From Zingiber officinale (Eukaryota; Streptophyta; Magnoliopsida; Zingiberales; Zingiberaceae), in assembly GCF_018446385.1 (NCBI RefSeq), contig NC_055986.1, positions 77,213,659-77,277,658 on the forward strand: a stretch of DNA of 64,000 bases, in the 5' to 3' direction. Each line of letters starts with the position of its first letter. Within the stretch, counting starts at the first letter, position 1. Below are positions 1 to 12,286 of this stretch, in pieces. Position numbers and translations under genes: made by a program. The notes beneath the pieces are model-generated. The model made no database searches. It saw nothing but the letters and a program-made list of their open reading frames with translations, and was not told where the DNA came from.

Positions 1-3000
1 TGATGCATCAATAGAGCTGCTGAAGGGCGTGCAGATGGGTCGCGCTGCAAGCATAACTTAAGGAATTCCTTTCCTTCAGGAGAAAAATGGTCAGGTATTT
101 CCGGTAAATCTTTACTATTGCCTATTTTAAATATCGCAGCAACCTATCAATTGGAATATAAATAATAGAGTTAGGAAGTGTTCAATAAAAAACCATCAAA
201 GTTTTAAAAAATCATCTATTGGATATTGATTGCAGAATAATGTGTGAAACACGGATGTCATACCCCTTCAAACTGGCTCCATGGAGGTTTGGAAGTTGCC
301 ATCTCAATAATTGTACAACCCAGGCTCCATATATCAACTGAGAGATCATAACCACTGGTATTCATGATAACCTGCTTTGTTTTAAAATTTTATTTGAATT
401 TGTCATGGTGATTAATATAACTTACAAAAGGTAAGAAATAAACTACATACAAAGTTACTGCTACAAGACTAATGTATAAATTTATCGCTTAAAAAGATTA
501 GTGTATAAATTTACCTCAGGTGCCATCCAGTAAGGACTTCCTTTGAAAGATTTTATTGAAGCATATGCAGCCATCTGCTTCCCATAGAAATTGTTAAAAA
601 TAGAGTTTTCAGCAAAAAAACAAACATCAATCAGCATCTGATGAGAAATCTCAGTACAAGCACGGTAATAGAGTCATATTTGCAGGCCTAGCACAGTAAA
701 TGATAGCCAGGTCTAATTTTTCATGTAGTTACAAGCATGCCTGTTTTAAAATATATATATTATATCCTAGAACGAATATCAATAACCACTAGATTAATTT
801 CCAATTCTAGAAACTCTGAGTTTGACTTCATAAAGCCTCCACTTGCTTCAACTTTCATGTTTATCCTAGAATGAATATCAATAACCACTGGATTAATTTC
901 CAATTCTAGAATCTCCAAGTAACTTCATAAAGCCTCCACTTGCTTGAACTTTCTTGATCAATATCCTCGCAAATGAATTTCAATTACTAAGACATTGTTT
1001 GTGGCGACTATTCCCAAATTTTCAAACATAAACTTGGGTAGCTTGTCTATCAATTCCACTAACAGTGACCAAAAAAGCAAAAGCTATCGAGGGTATCTAC
1101 AAAAGATCAGTAAGTTGGACTACTTTCTCTGCATTGGAACACATAATGAAGATATATAGAACATTATATCAGTATGTTTTATCTTTCTTTTATGCTTTTA
1201 TGACAAGATACCACACACTACATTGGTTTTTCCTCAGCGGAAACTTTTTTTCTAATATCTACATACTTATCCTTTTAGCAACCAAACTTTATCTTTAAAG
1301 GCATAGATAAAAGAACCAAAGAGATAGACATGATAGATAATGACTAGGCTCTGAAGTTGACTGCTCGAATATATTAATAAGATGAATTCTACTCAATGCT
1401 ATCAACTTTACCAAGGTTTAGGATTGATTCTCTTGTCTTTCCACACGAGTACATAAATGTGCTGCAGAGACTCAAGCAGCCATGTTTCTAGGAACATAAA
1501 TCAACATGCCCTTTAATTTGTCTCCTTCCCATATAAAAGCAGGCATGCTTCTCATTTAGTTATTTTCATTGCCATCTTTCCCATCACCATCTGTTCCATG
1601 ACTCCATCCTTACATGTCCCTGCTACACAGTTTCTCCCATCTTCTTATATTATAATCCTATGTCAGAAATGTAGTTGCAAGAAACAATTTCTTAGATATA
1701 ATATTGGTGATGTTCCATTACTCATCAGCATTGCATTTTTGAGTCAAAGTCTGACTACAACCTGACTTGTTCACTTCCTAAGCACATTGACAGGAAAGGC
1801 AACTGAGATCTTCAAATGGGAGAAGCTGTAGAAGTTTTATTGTAACCGCCCTTCTTTGAAAATTGGTCTTCCTCATATATCACAATCACATGGATGCTCT
1901 CTTAAACAAGATTACCAAACACTTGGAGGTTGCATTTGGTGCTACATTAACTATAGCATCATAAGATGCCCTAACTAGATTCAGCTATTGAATATGGATT
2001 AAAACCCAATCCTATACAAGAGAGAGACAAAAAGGAAGCCGTATGCCTAATTAATGACTTTTTATAGATTGATTCATTGACCTGATGATTGTCAAGGAAA
2101 TTTGTTTAGCGATATACCAAGTAACAGAGAGGTTTATGATTCATGACTTTTCTTGGCTCATAATCACAGCAGTAGGTGCATGCCAATTTTACGAAATATA
2201 CAAGTAAGATAGTAGCAAGAAAATTACATGTTTAGCCATGCCAAAATCAGCAAGTTTGATTTCACCATTAGGATCTACCAGTATGTTTGCCCCTTTAATA
2301 TCTCTGCAAAAATTGACACAATTTTCAAGGAATATGGAGATGGGAAAACAAACAAGACGGCTTATCAGCAATACGCATGATGAGAAACATAAGTGGCCAA
2401 GTACCTATGTACAGTATTTCTCCCGTGTAAGTAGGCAAGTCCAGAAAGTATTTGAGCTGTGTAGTTGCGAATCAATGCTTCTCTAAAAGCACCATATTCT
2501 TGAAGTATCTTGTGCATAGAACCCCCAGAGACATATTCAAGAAAGACAGATAGTGTGTCTTCAACCTGCAAAATAGATGTTAAAACAAATGCTCATGACT
2601 TGTGTAATAACAACTATGCAGAGTAAAATTAGCCAAAACTGAGCAAGTTTTAAAAATAAACAGTTCTAAGAAGAGTAAACATCCATGGCATTGCTGTGAA
2701 GAACAAAATTGATACAGGTCACAAATTACCTAGTGCAATAGTTTACTTACCAGCTCACTGCCGTAGTATTGCACAATATTGGGATGTGAGAGCTGACTAA
2801 GCAAAGCTATTTCCTGATATTGTGAAAAAAGAATTTTAATTATTTTTTGCATTTCATGGCTAGAAGATGTGCAAAATGAGAACTGCATACTTCCATCACT
2901 AAAAACAAAAGAAATATCTTATGGGGCAAAATGAAAAGGCTAGATGATTGCCTGATTTAGTTGTTTAAGAGATTCTTTGGAATTTGCATCATCAGAAATA

Positions 3001-4438
3001 TCTTTAACCTCCTTGATAGCACACATCTGCCCACTTTCACTGGCGCAGGGACACATGAATATAATGTTACATGATAGTGAAGATGTAATAATGCATGATT
3101 ATGGCTTAACTACAAGAGAGAGTAAATCGATACTATTAATAGCTCACAGGACTTAGTTTCTCTTAGTCAGTATATAATCCTTTTGTGAGTTTGCAGATGC
3201 AATATATAGTAAAACACTAAAAAAAAGAGTACCTGTTGAATCCAAGATAGACATGACCAAAAGTACCCCTGCCAAGTAATTTTCCTTTCTTCCATTGTGT
3301 CTTCGGAGAGCGCGAAGAGGAGGAGGCTGGAGAATGGGAACTGCTGGGAGAACTTGGTGGAAGAGGTAGAGGATGAGGTGGGCCGGGTAAATTATCTTGC
3401 CAGCTGTTTGGGGACGTTGGAAATAAACCAAATGAACTGGGATGCACAGGTGAAGTAGGAAAGCGATAGCCTCTCAGACCAGGGGAAGGATTTGCAGTCC
3501 TTCTACTAAATATGGTCTCTGTGGAAGTTTGGGCATGAGGATAACCATTTTCCCTATCCGGATGCTCTGAAACTGGACTGCGGGAGAAAATTTGCCTGTC
3601 TTCAGCCACGTGCTCGTGCCTTTGCACATCATTTCTGCCTCCCGTTAAGTTGACATGGTCAAAGTACCTACAATGAGATGTTAAACTAAATCTTAAGCAA
3701 TCCAACTACAGGTTACAAACAATGATGTTTCAATTAAGGCAGGGATTCATGAAAAAAGTGTGAATGGCCTCGATAGGAACCATTTCATTAGACAGTTCAC
3801 TCATGGAAACTCAAAGCATGGGCCAAAAGGGAAACATAGTTTGAATTATGGAAAAACATTTGACCAATAAGCTGTAGCACCACATGGTTAAGGGATAAGT
3901 CTTTTCTCAATATCGCTGAGGTTAAATATTTTCCTCCAAGACAATCAATTTTTCCCACTACAACAAGCGAAAAATCCAACCAAACCTCTAACAGGCGACA
4001 AGGAAAAGGGTATTCAAATAAACAAAAATACCTATAGGATGCAAGATCCGGCCTTTCATCCGACGACCCAGAGGAGCAGTTACTTGACGCCGACGCTGAA
4101 TATGATGCTAACCCCGCCGGCACGCCCTGCAAAGAGATCTCGGAAGGAAGCGGCAGAGGGTGACCAAACATAAATCCCGTCCCAGCTCCACCTACTCCCC
4201 TGCCGCCGCCGCCGCCGCCGACAAGCGGATGACCCCCACTCTTCCTAGAGACCAGCTCGTCAAAGATACTATCTTTCTCCTTATTTCCGCGCTTCACCAG
4301 CTCATCCTGGTCGTCAAGCGTCCCCAGCGGCGTCCGCGGCGTCTCCAGCGGCGTCCGCGGCGTCTCCAGCTCCTTCGTTCGAGGACTGGAGGTCGACTTC
4401 GACTTGGACTTAGACTTCCCTTTCCACCACGCCGGCAT
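1..4438 (-). CDS. MAPKKK3: MAP kinase kinase kinase, MAPKKK3 / MAP3K-alpha type (3' end beyond window)
   Basis: Serine/threonine kinase that phosphorylates MAP kinase kinases in plant signalling; cytosolic by family knowledge. Nine exons read on the minus strand: 4438-4032, 3667-3233, 3039-2952, 2813-2751, 2565-2405, 2303-2228, 574-515, 371-264 and 143-1 (open at the edge). All joins keep frame. The start begins [10 protein letters not shown], as in MAPKKK3/YODA relatives. The N-terminal third is Ser/Pro/Gly-rich with a repeated ETPRTPL unit and a Gly run. The kinase domain starts near residue 260: glycine loop GRGTFGHV, lysine in CAIKEV, catalytic HRDIKGAN, magnesium loop DFGMAKH, and GSPYWMAPE in the activation segment. 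No stops or lost catalytic residues. [20 protein letters not shown] and [16 protein letters not shown] favour MAPKKK3 over YODA. Intron 3 has a GC donor; intron 6 is 1.65 kb. Family call is firm, the exact paralogue less so. Confidence 0.9.
763..958 (-). repeat. Tandem duplication of about 99 bp inside MAPKKK3 intron 6
   Basis: Two adjacent units, 763-861 and 862-958, share nearly the same text from TATCCTAGAA through GCCTCCACTTGCTT, with scattered substitutions. They lie in the 1.65-kb intron and an AT dinucleotide run sits just before them. No splice role is visible. Confidence 0.8.
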
Positions 4439-4760
4439 CTTCGCGACACGAGGGATCTCGATCTACTCGGCAGCTAGATTCCAAGTAATCGCTGCCAGAA
4501 GAAGGATAAGAGAGATCGATTTGGGGACAAGATGAGAAGAATGGAAGGAAGAAAGGAAGGAAGGAAAGACAGAAAGAGACAAGAGGAGCGAGCGACTCAC
4601 CCGCGTGAAGTAGCGTGGGAACGCGTTATGTCGGGTCGTGGACCCCACTGAATTAGCCAATCAGCGAGAAGGTATTGGCTACAACGACGAGCACGTCGCG
4701 ACCACCGCCGGCGCGGGACCGCGAAAGCCATGACATGGTACGGAGTGGAGAACATACCCA
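4439..4760 (-). promoter_or_regulatory. MAPKKK3 5' leader and promoter region
   Basis: Directly upstream of the kinase start. On the minus strand 4540-4590 is a CT-rich tract made of GGAA-type repeats on plus, typical of plant 5' untranslated leaders. CCAAT-like elements occur at 4656-4662 and, inverted, near 4673-4680, and 4685-4735 is CpG-rich. No clear TATA box was found; the transcription start is inferred only. Confidence 0.5.
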
Positions 4761-7700
4761 ACTTGTAACTTCACATCTAACTCACTTTATTACCAGATGC
4801 CTATTGGCCAGATAACCCTTGGCGAGTAAAAAAGAAGCCAAAAGAAAAGTTCGGCGGCGAAGAGCAGAATCTTCCGCACGGTAAAGACCAGGGCATAATA
4901 TAAGTAAAAAAAAACAATCTAAAATAATTTGAAGATAAGCCCCCAAACTTTTCTAAATAACTAACAAAATAGTGAAAAATAGCGAGATACTTGGGCCTTA
5001 TTATTTTGAATCGGGCACACATTTAAATTTTTCAACCCCGCACCCCCTTAGACAAAAATACTCCGATACAGTATTCACATCTAACCCAAAAATCACAGTA
5101 TAACCGTTATAGCTTCATAGTAGCTATAATTACAACAATGATAATAATTATAATTTGATACTTACTATAATAAATTACATCATAGTAAAGACATAATAAT
5201 CATAGCTGATATAATATATATATAGTGATTATTAGGATGACTTAAATTTTGAAAGGTAATGTAAAAAAAGAAAATAAAATTTTTTTATTCATATAAAAAA
5301 TAATAAAATAAAATTTTCCAATAATTATCAAAATAAATTAAGAAGCGCTCATCTTCCTAATATTTTCATTTGAAAAAAAAATTCTTATAAATTTATTTTA
5401 GCTTGAGATCAAATTATGGATGTTTAACTACAATCTAAATATTCTACCATTTAACTATATCCCAGGAGTAAATTTATATTTAGAGATTTTAAAATTTAGA
5501 GAGAAATAAATATAAATTCAGGGTGAAAAGGGAAGAAAAGGTTTATTTGTTTGTTTGACTAGTTAGGTATATTTTTTTAAAAAAAAAAATAAATTTGATA
5601 ATATTTTAGAATTTATAATTATGTCTTTTATGTTTTTAAATTTATTTTAAAAAATATATAAAAATTTAAAAAAACTAAGTCGGTCATTACCTTTTAAATT
5701 TATTTTTTTAATAGCTTTTGCTTAAATGAATTATTAAAAAATAGGTTCCATCAGAGATGGGGCCTGTGCGTCCAGTCCAGATCTTTTTTACAGATAAAAA
5801 AGGGGCCACTTGTATTAGTAAGAAGTAATAGCTCCAACCTTTATAGATGGGGGCTATTACTCTCAACTAATACATATAAATGATCCTTATCTAGATAAAA
5901 AAAAAAAAAAAACATACCAGAGGATCATTTGTGCTCCGTGCGTCGGTCTGACTTTGACCGTTTAAGACCGATTATAAAATTGTGTGAATATTATTCAACA
6001 AGTCAAATATTTAATACACGTGATTGACAGAGATAATCCGAAAAAAAAAGTAACTTGCCTTTTGATTTTTTTCTAAAATATTTTATAGTATGTAATTTTT
6101 TTTTCTTTTGAAAAAACAAATATAATATTTGAGTTGTGGGTACGACTACATATGTTTTGTGCATTATTTTCATTTTTATTTGCTCTGGAAGACAATTATT
6201 TGTAAGAAACTGAATAAAGCAGGTTTAGCGCAAGTAATTTGATAGGATAATTTTGTGTGTTTTTGTCCGCATGTGTATTATAGAGCGAGATAAATGGTTG
6301 TGTGTGGGAGAGCAATAGAGCATGTGTTTTTTTTTTCTTTTATTAGACAGGTAGATCCGTGTTTGGGATCTGTATATGGACTGTAAAGTAGGACAGTAAA
6401 TGAGTTAAACGAGTTAAATTTTGAAGTGTTTAAATTTGTTCGCTAAAAAGGTAATTGGGTTGGATTGAGTCGAATTAAGTTTTTGAAATGATTATTTAAG
6501 TTTGATTTAGTTTATTTTTTTATATATGAGTTTGAGTTTGTTTGAAATTTGGTTTGAGTTTAATTTGTTTAGATGTTATCAACTTCTCAATTCTAATTTG
6601 GCTCGAACTTAGTTCGTTTAAATGTTATCGAGTTCTCAATTCAAATTTGTTTGATTGTTTGAAATTTTTAATTATTTGATTAATTATTGAGTTTGATAAT
6701 TAAATTTATTTTATTTTATTTATTAATTTTTTATCATATTAAAAAAATTATTAAAGAATAGGATACATTGTTCATAAACATTAATGAGTTGAATATATAT
6801 TTATTCAAACTTATTTATTTAATTTAATGAGTTGTTAAAATTTATTTATTTAATTAATCTTATGTATATTAAATGAATATAAATAAATTTTTATTAAGCT
6901 AAACACTAAATTTAATGACGAACATTTGGTTTATTTATTTTTCTGTATAATAGTTAATTTCAACCGTATTATTATTTTGACGGGGCCTCGTGATTTTAAT
7001 AATGTCATCATTCACTTCTTTTTATATTGTTTATTGATTAATTATTATTATTATTTACATATTTTGAAGAATTATTGTTTCTCTTCTCTCCGATTTAGTG
7101 GCTGCAAGAACTTAATTCTCAGGAAGATAATTTGCTTTGGGCAGGAAAATGCAACTAATTAGACCAGGTTTGAAGTATAATAATTACTATAATTTTATTG
7201 TTGATATTGGAATTTTTTAAATAATTCAAGTGTTCTAATTCGACGATTAATTCTGAAGATAAATAGCATTCTCCCATAATTCATAAATTCACAATATAAT
7301 TTATAACATTGATATTCAAAATATTCTAATTAAACAAGATTAAGTGAATGGAGATAAATCATAGGATTAACTGATAGCTGACCTTCGAGTGACAAAAGGT
7401 AGAAGGAGTTTTGATAATTTAGAGATGCAATTTAAATTTCATCACTAATTCGATTGCTAAGTGTCTAATAGCATATTTATTCTATTAAATTAGTGACAGA
7501 AAATAATTTTTCATCACACCTTATATTCCATCAAGATGACCTATGGTTTCCGACTTGAACCGATCAACAAACATGACTTGGGCACATCTCAAACTAGTAA
7601 TGCTTCGACCAAACTAAGCCCTAAGTAATCTAGTCTCCACCCCTATCCCACAAGATTAACAATGTAAACATGGTGATCAAACAAATAAGCATTAAGAACT

Positions 7701-7933
7701 TGATCATCATAAATTCATACATTTTCCCGCATATGAAACTATTTTCATATTTCCCCACGAGAAATGTATTACTGGTGGAAAAAAAAACTTTCAAGAAAAA
7801 TATGAAATAGATGTTCATTTGTGAGATATGCATCTTAGCATTAAGAATAATTTCTAAGTGAGGTAATATGATCAAAATGTATCTTTTACCTACACTTGAA
7901 ATTTCAAAAGCATGTCACTATACGTAGTTTGAT
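4761..7933. other. AT-rich intergenic DNA, no gene recognised
   Basis: Contains homopolymer A/T runs and TTTGATTT/TTTGAGTTTG-like degenerate stretches (6400-6700). Short open frames here have no recognisable motifs. The only structured part is the foldback near 5745-5965, listed separately. No 5' LTR or primer binding site for the downstream copia element was found here. Confidence 0.7.
5745..5965. repeat. Foldback, MITE-like or hairpin-forming sequence
   Basis: The arm 5811-5835 (TGTATTAGTAAGAAGTAATA...) pairs with 5850-5874, about 21 of 25 positions, around a 14-base loop. Weaker complementarity extends outward (AGATAAAAAAGG against CCTTATCT). Outside the arms, similar direct text CTGTGCGTCC and CCGTGCGTCG occurs at about 5764 and 5937. 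No clear target-site duplication was settled. Confidence 0.45.
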
Positions 7934-10900
7934 ATGGTAAAGTTTGACGGAACCGGAAATTTTGGATTATGACAGAGAAGAGTCAAGGACTTGTTGATGT
8001 AACAAGACATGATGAAGGCGCTAGGAGAAAGAAAATTGGAAAGCATGGAAAGATCATATTGGGAAGAACTTCAGGTGAAAGCAATAGCAACAATCAGGCT
8101 TTGTCTTACGGATGACATGATGTACTATGTCATGGATGATGAGTCACCGATGGCAATTTGGCAAACATTAGAAAGTCGGTACATATCAAAGTCATTGATA
8201 AACAAGCTGTATCTTAAGCAAAAATTATTCGGGCTGAAGATGACAAAAGGAACCGATCTGAACCAGCATATCAATGTATTCAACAAGATTATAAGTGATC
8301 TAAAGTGGGTTGATGTAAAAATAGAAGATGAGGACAAGGTGCTGATGTTGTTGAATTCTCTACCTTCATCTCCTACGTACAAGAATTTGATTACTACTTT
8401 GATGTAGGGTAAGGAAACTCTCAAATTAGAGGAGATCACAGGTGCATTGCTAGGTTTTCACCAAAGGAAGAAAACAAGTAATGAAGTTTCTCAAGAAGAA
8501 TGATTTGTGGTAAATAACAACCAAGAGTGTGGTAGGAGTAAATCTCGACATGGAACGGGTAACAACAACAAGGCTCGTTCTAAGTCGAGAAAGAAGAAAG
8601 TGATTACGTGCTACAAGTGTAGAGGCAAAGGTCATATCAAAAGAGATTGTCCAGAGATAAAGAAACATGTTGCAGAGAACAAAGGTAGTTCAGCAAAGTC
8701 TACAAACACAATTAAAGAAGAAAATTCAGAAAGCGGTGATGGAGATATGCTATTAGTTATGTCAAGTTCGGAGCAGCTGACAGATGCATGGATTTTAGAC
8801 TCTGCATGTTCATATCACATGACTCCAAATAAGGATTGGTTTGACACCTATAGGGCAGTGGATTCTGATTCAATGTTGATGGGAAATGATGCGTCATGCA
8901 AAGTTATCGGCATAAGGAACGTCAGAATCAAGATGTTTGATGATGGTATTGGTTACAATTACAAATTAGTGAGTGGGGTGATGAAGGTCGGCAAAGGAGC
9001 TCTGACGGTAATGAAAGTAAAAAAGGTAGCAAGAAACATCTACAATTTTATAGGGACTACAGTTGTACGTGGAGTCACCTTGGTGGAGTCTGAATCAGAC
9101 AGTACAGTCTTGTGGCATATGCGGCTAGCGCATATGGGTGAATGTGGGATGCTAGAACTTCACAAGAAAGATTTGTTGAAGGGTGTCAAGACATACAAGC
9201 TTGAATTCTGCAAATTTTATGTTCTTGGGAAACAAAGTAAAGTACAATTCAAGACGGCAACAAACAAGATGGAGGGGATTCTGGACTACGTACATACGGA
9301 TCTCTGGGGACCAGCTAGTGTAGCATCACGTGGAGGACACTTGTATTTTGTAAGTTTTACTGATGATTTCTCACGAAAGGTCTCGGTATACTTTATGCGT
9401 CACAAGTCGAAAACTTTTGTAAAGTTTAAACTGTGGAAAACTGAAGTGGAGAACCAGACCGGAAGAAAGATCAAGTGCCTTAGGTCAGAAATGGGACTGA
9501 GTACACAAATTCAAATTTTCAAGAATTTTGTAAGCAGCATAGGATAATGAGACATTTCTCGATTCGTAGGACACCTCAACAGAACGGGGTAGCGAAAAGA
9601 TTGAACAGGAAAATCATTGAGAAAGCAAGATGTCTCAGGCTGAATGCAGAGTTTGCAAAGAATTTCTGGGCAGAAGCGGTTAACATGACATGTTATCTTA
9701 TTAATAGATCACCAAGGACAACACTAGAAAGCAAAGTATCAGAGGAAGTATGGACAGGGAATCAAGTAGATTACTCTCATCTTCGAGTTTTTAGATGTCC
9801 AACCTATATGCACATATCTAGTGAGGAAAGATCAAATCTAGATGCGAAGTCAAAGCAGTATATATTTCTGGGGTATTAGAAAGGAGTTAAAGGCTTCAAA
9901 CTTTGGGATCCTAAGACAAACAAGGTGGTGATCAACAGAGATGTGGTGTTTGACAAGAAAACTATGTTAGCGTGTACTTAGGAAGAAGGAAAGAAAACAC
10001 CACAAAGCGACATGGAGAAAGATATTGTGCAGGTGGAGCTAGAGACTCATGACTCTGATGATTATAGCTTAGAGTACACGAAGCATCGCACTATAGCTAG
10101 TGGTAGAACGAACAAGTCATAAAACCACCCACTAGATATATATTCAAAGACTTGATATCTTATGCGCTTATCACTAGCAGCAAAGACCTACATCTTTTCA
10201 TGAGATGATACACAGTTCTGAGAAGGACAAGTGGATGGGTGCTATGGCAGAGGAGATGGAGTCGTTGCATAAGAATTAAACGTGGGATCTAGTGAAACTT
10301 CCTGAAGGAAAGAAAGCTATAAGGTGCAAGTGGATATTCAAGAAGAAAGAAGCAATGCCAGAAGGAGAAGAAGTGAAGTTCAAGGCTCGGTTGGTAGCAA
10401 AGGGGTATTCACAAAGAAAGAGGATTGACTATGAAGAAATTTTCTCTCCGATGGTAAGACATATGTTAATTAGAGCGGTGTTGGCTTTAGTGGCACATCA
10501 TGATTTGTAGCTTAAGCAAATGGATGTGAAGACGACATTTCTTCATGGAAATTTGGAGGAGCAAATTTTTATATCACAACCCGAGGGATTTAGTCAACCC
10601 GGACAAGAGCGGTAGGTTTACAAGTTGAAGAAATCACTCTATGGATTGAAATAATTTCCTAGGAAATGGTACAAACATTTTGATTCATACATGATTCAAA
10701 ATAAATATATGAGATGTGAGTATGACTGCTGCATATATGTGAAGAACCTTGAAGATGAATCACTGGTTTTCTTACTACTATACGTAGATGACATGCTCAT
10801 TGTTGCGAAGAAGATGAAAGAGGTTGACAAATTGAAGAGGTTACTGAGTAAAGAATTTGACATGAAAGATTTGGGAGAGACCAAGAAGATTCTTGAGATG

Positions 10901-11751
10901 GAGATTCATAGGGATAAAGCTGTAGGGAGATTATGGTTGTCTCAACGAAGCTATGTGGAGAAGGTGTTGGATAGGTTCAACATGAAGAATGCAAAGTCAG
11001 TGAACACACCCCTGGTGCATCACTTCAAGTTATCCAGTACACAGTGTCCAAAGACGGATAATGAGATCCAAGAGATGTCAAAGATTCCTTATGCCAATGC
11101 AGTTGGTTGTCTGATATATGTCATGGTTTGTACGAGACCATATTTGGCGCAAGCAGTTAGTATGGTGAGCAAGTTTCTCTCAAATCCTAGTCGACCTCAT
11201 TGGGATGCAGTGAAATGGATTTTCAGATGCTTAAGAAATACAACTGATTATGGCATCATGTTCAGTAGATAACCGGAAGATTCTTCAGTTGCTGGGTACA
11301 TAGATGCAAACTATGCAGGAGATTTAAATAACAGGAGGTCTACTACAGGATACGTGTTCACTATAACAGGAGGACTTATTTGTGGAAATCTATGATACAA
11401 TCTATTGGTGCATTGTCTACTACGGAGTCTGAGTACATGACAGCAGCTGAAGAAGCAAAGGAATCTTTATGGCTTACAGGGTTGGTCAGAGAACTGGGTG
11501 TTCAGCAAGGTGGAGTCAAGTTATTATACGATAGTCAGAGTGCTATCTATTTGACAAAGAATCAAGTGTATCATGCGAGAACCAAGCACATTGATGTGAG
11601 GTTTCACAAGATCAGAGAGTTGATTGCTTCCAGAGAAATTCAACTTGAGAAGGTTCACACTACAGACAATGCTGCAGATATGCTGACAAAGCCAGTGACC
11701 ACAGAGAAGTTCAAGTATTGTTTGAACTTAATCCATATCTCTAAATGCTAG
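7934..11751 (+). pseudogene. Decayed copia gag-pol polyprotein (Tork/Tnt1-like)
   Basis: Gag from 7934 (MVKFDGTGNF) has early in-frame stops near 7970 and 8000, then reads through a typical Tnt1-like gag (MMKALGERKLESMERSYW). A zinc knuckle CYKCRGKGHIKRDC lies near 8610, the protease-like ILDSACSYHM near 8795 (the usual DSGAT is altered), and the GAG-pre-integrase LWHMRLAHMG near 9112. The integrase core starts at HTDLWGP (about 9295). Its second catalytic aspartate codon is lost to a one-base deletion near 9490, and the final glutamate in the NGVAER motif is lysine. Reverse transcriptase follows with YVDD at 10781-10792, and RNase H reaches 11751 after another frame change near 11380. Stops also fall near 8405, 8501, 9877, 10508, 10615, 10652 and 11270. 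It cannot make a working polyprotein. Confidence 0.9.
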
Positions 11752-11828
11752 AGGAAGAAATTCCATACCCAGAGATCCAGGTGGAGCTTTATTCAGATAC
11801 TCATGTTCTTCGAAGGGGTGAATATTCA

Positions 11829-11841
11829 TCAAGGTGGAGAT
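11829..11841 (+). promoter_or_regulatory. Polypurine tract of the Tork-like element
   Basis: CAAGGTGGAGAT-type purine run directly before the LTR start TGTTGACGGG. By family knowledge this primes plus-strand DNA synthesis. Confidence 0.7.
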
Positions 11842-12286
11842 TGTTGACGGGTGATTCATATTTGGATGAAAGTTAATGTAAGAGATGTTATGGAAGAAAA
11901 ATTTGTTAAGATTTTTTATAATAAAATTATGTTAAGATTTTATATATCAGAATTTTGTTATGATTTTTCATAACAAAATTCTATTACGATTTTACCAGGT
12001 CTAGGGTTTAACATTATTTATAGGGATCATTGTAAATCTATTGTACAACAATAATCACAAGAATTATGTAATATGATTCTCTTGTGTAGAGATAATTCTA
12101 ATAAAGCTTCAGCCATTTTTGTGGAGTAGGCACGTCGCCGAACCACGATAACTCTTCTTCTTCTCCTTCTTCATGTTTGCTCTCCTTTTATACGTCTTTT
12201 GTCTTGTTGCTCCGCGCGATCTCTTCTCTCTTCCTCTTCTTCCGCAGTTTAGAGGTTGAGAGGTGTTACCCTCTCTTTGTGCAACA
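11842..12286 (+). repeat. 3' LTR of the Tork-like copia element (about 445 bp)
   Basis: Starts TGTTGACGGG right after the purine tract and ends GTGCAACA, giving a TGTTG/CAACA inverted end pair. It contains several near-repeats of TTATGATTTT / AAAATTTTGTTA and an AATAAAG polyadenylation-like signal near 12100. The matching 5' copy is absent from the window. Confidence 0.75.

Larger units (their letters stand above)
7934..12286 (+). mobile_element. Ty1/copia retrotransposon, Tork/Tnt1-like, 5'-truncated
   Basis: A single copia element in the order gag, protease, integrase, reverse transcriptase, RNase H, polypurine tract, 3' LTR. The coding part begins abruptly at 7934. No 5' LTR and no TGGTATCAGAGC-type primer site is visible upstream, so the 5' end is lost. 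The 3' LTR is bounded by TGTTG and CAACA. The element abuts SIRE-type sequence at 12287. Confidence 0.88.

Noticed and set aside
4160-4477. Open frame of 105 codons opposite MAPKKK3 exon 1
   Set aside because: Antisense shadow of a GC-rich coding exon; Arg/Pro-biased translation.
7890-7894. CTACA at 7890-7894 as partner of CTACA after the Tork-like LTR (12287-12291)
   Set aside because: No 5' LTR lies beside it and a five-base match is expected by chance.
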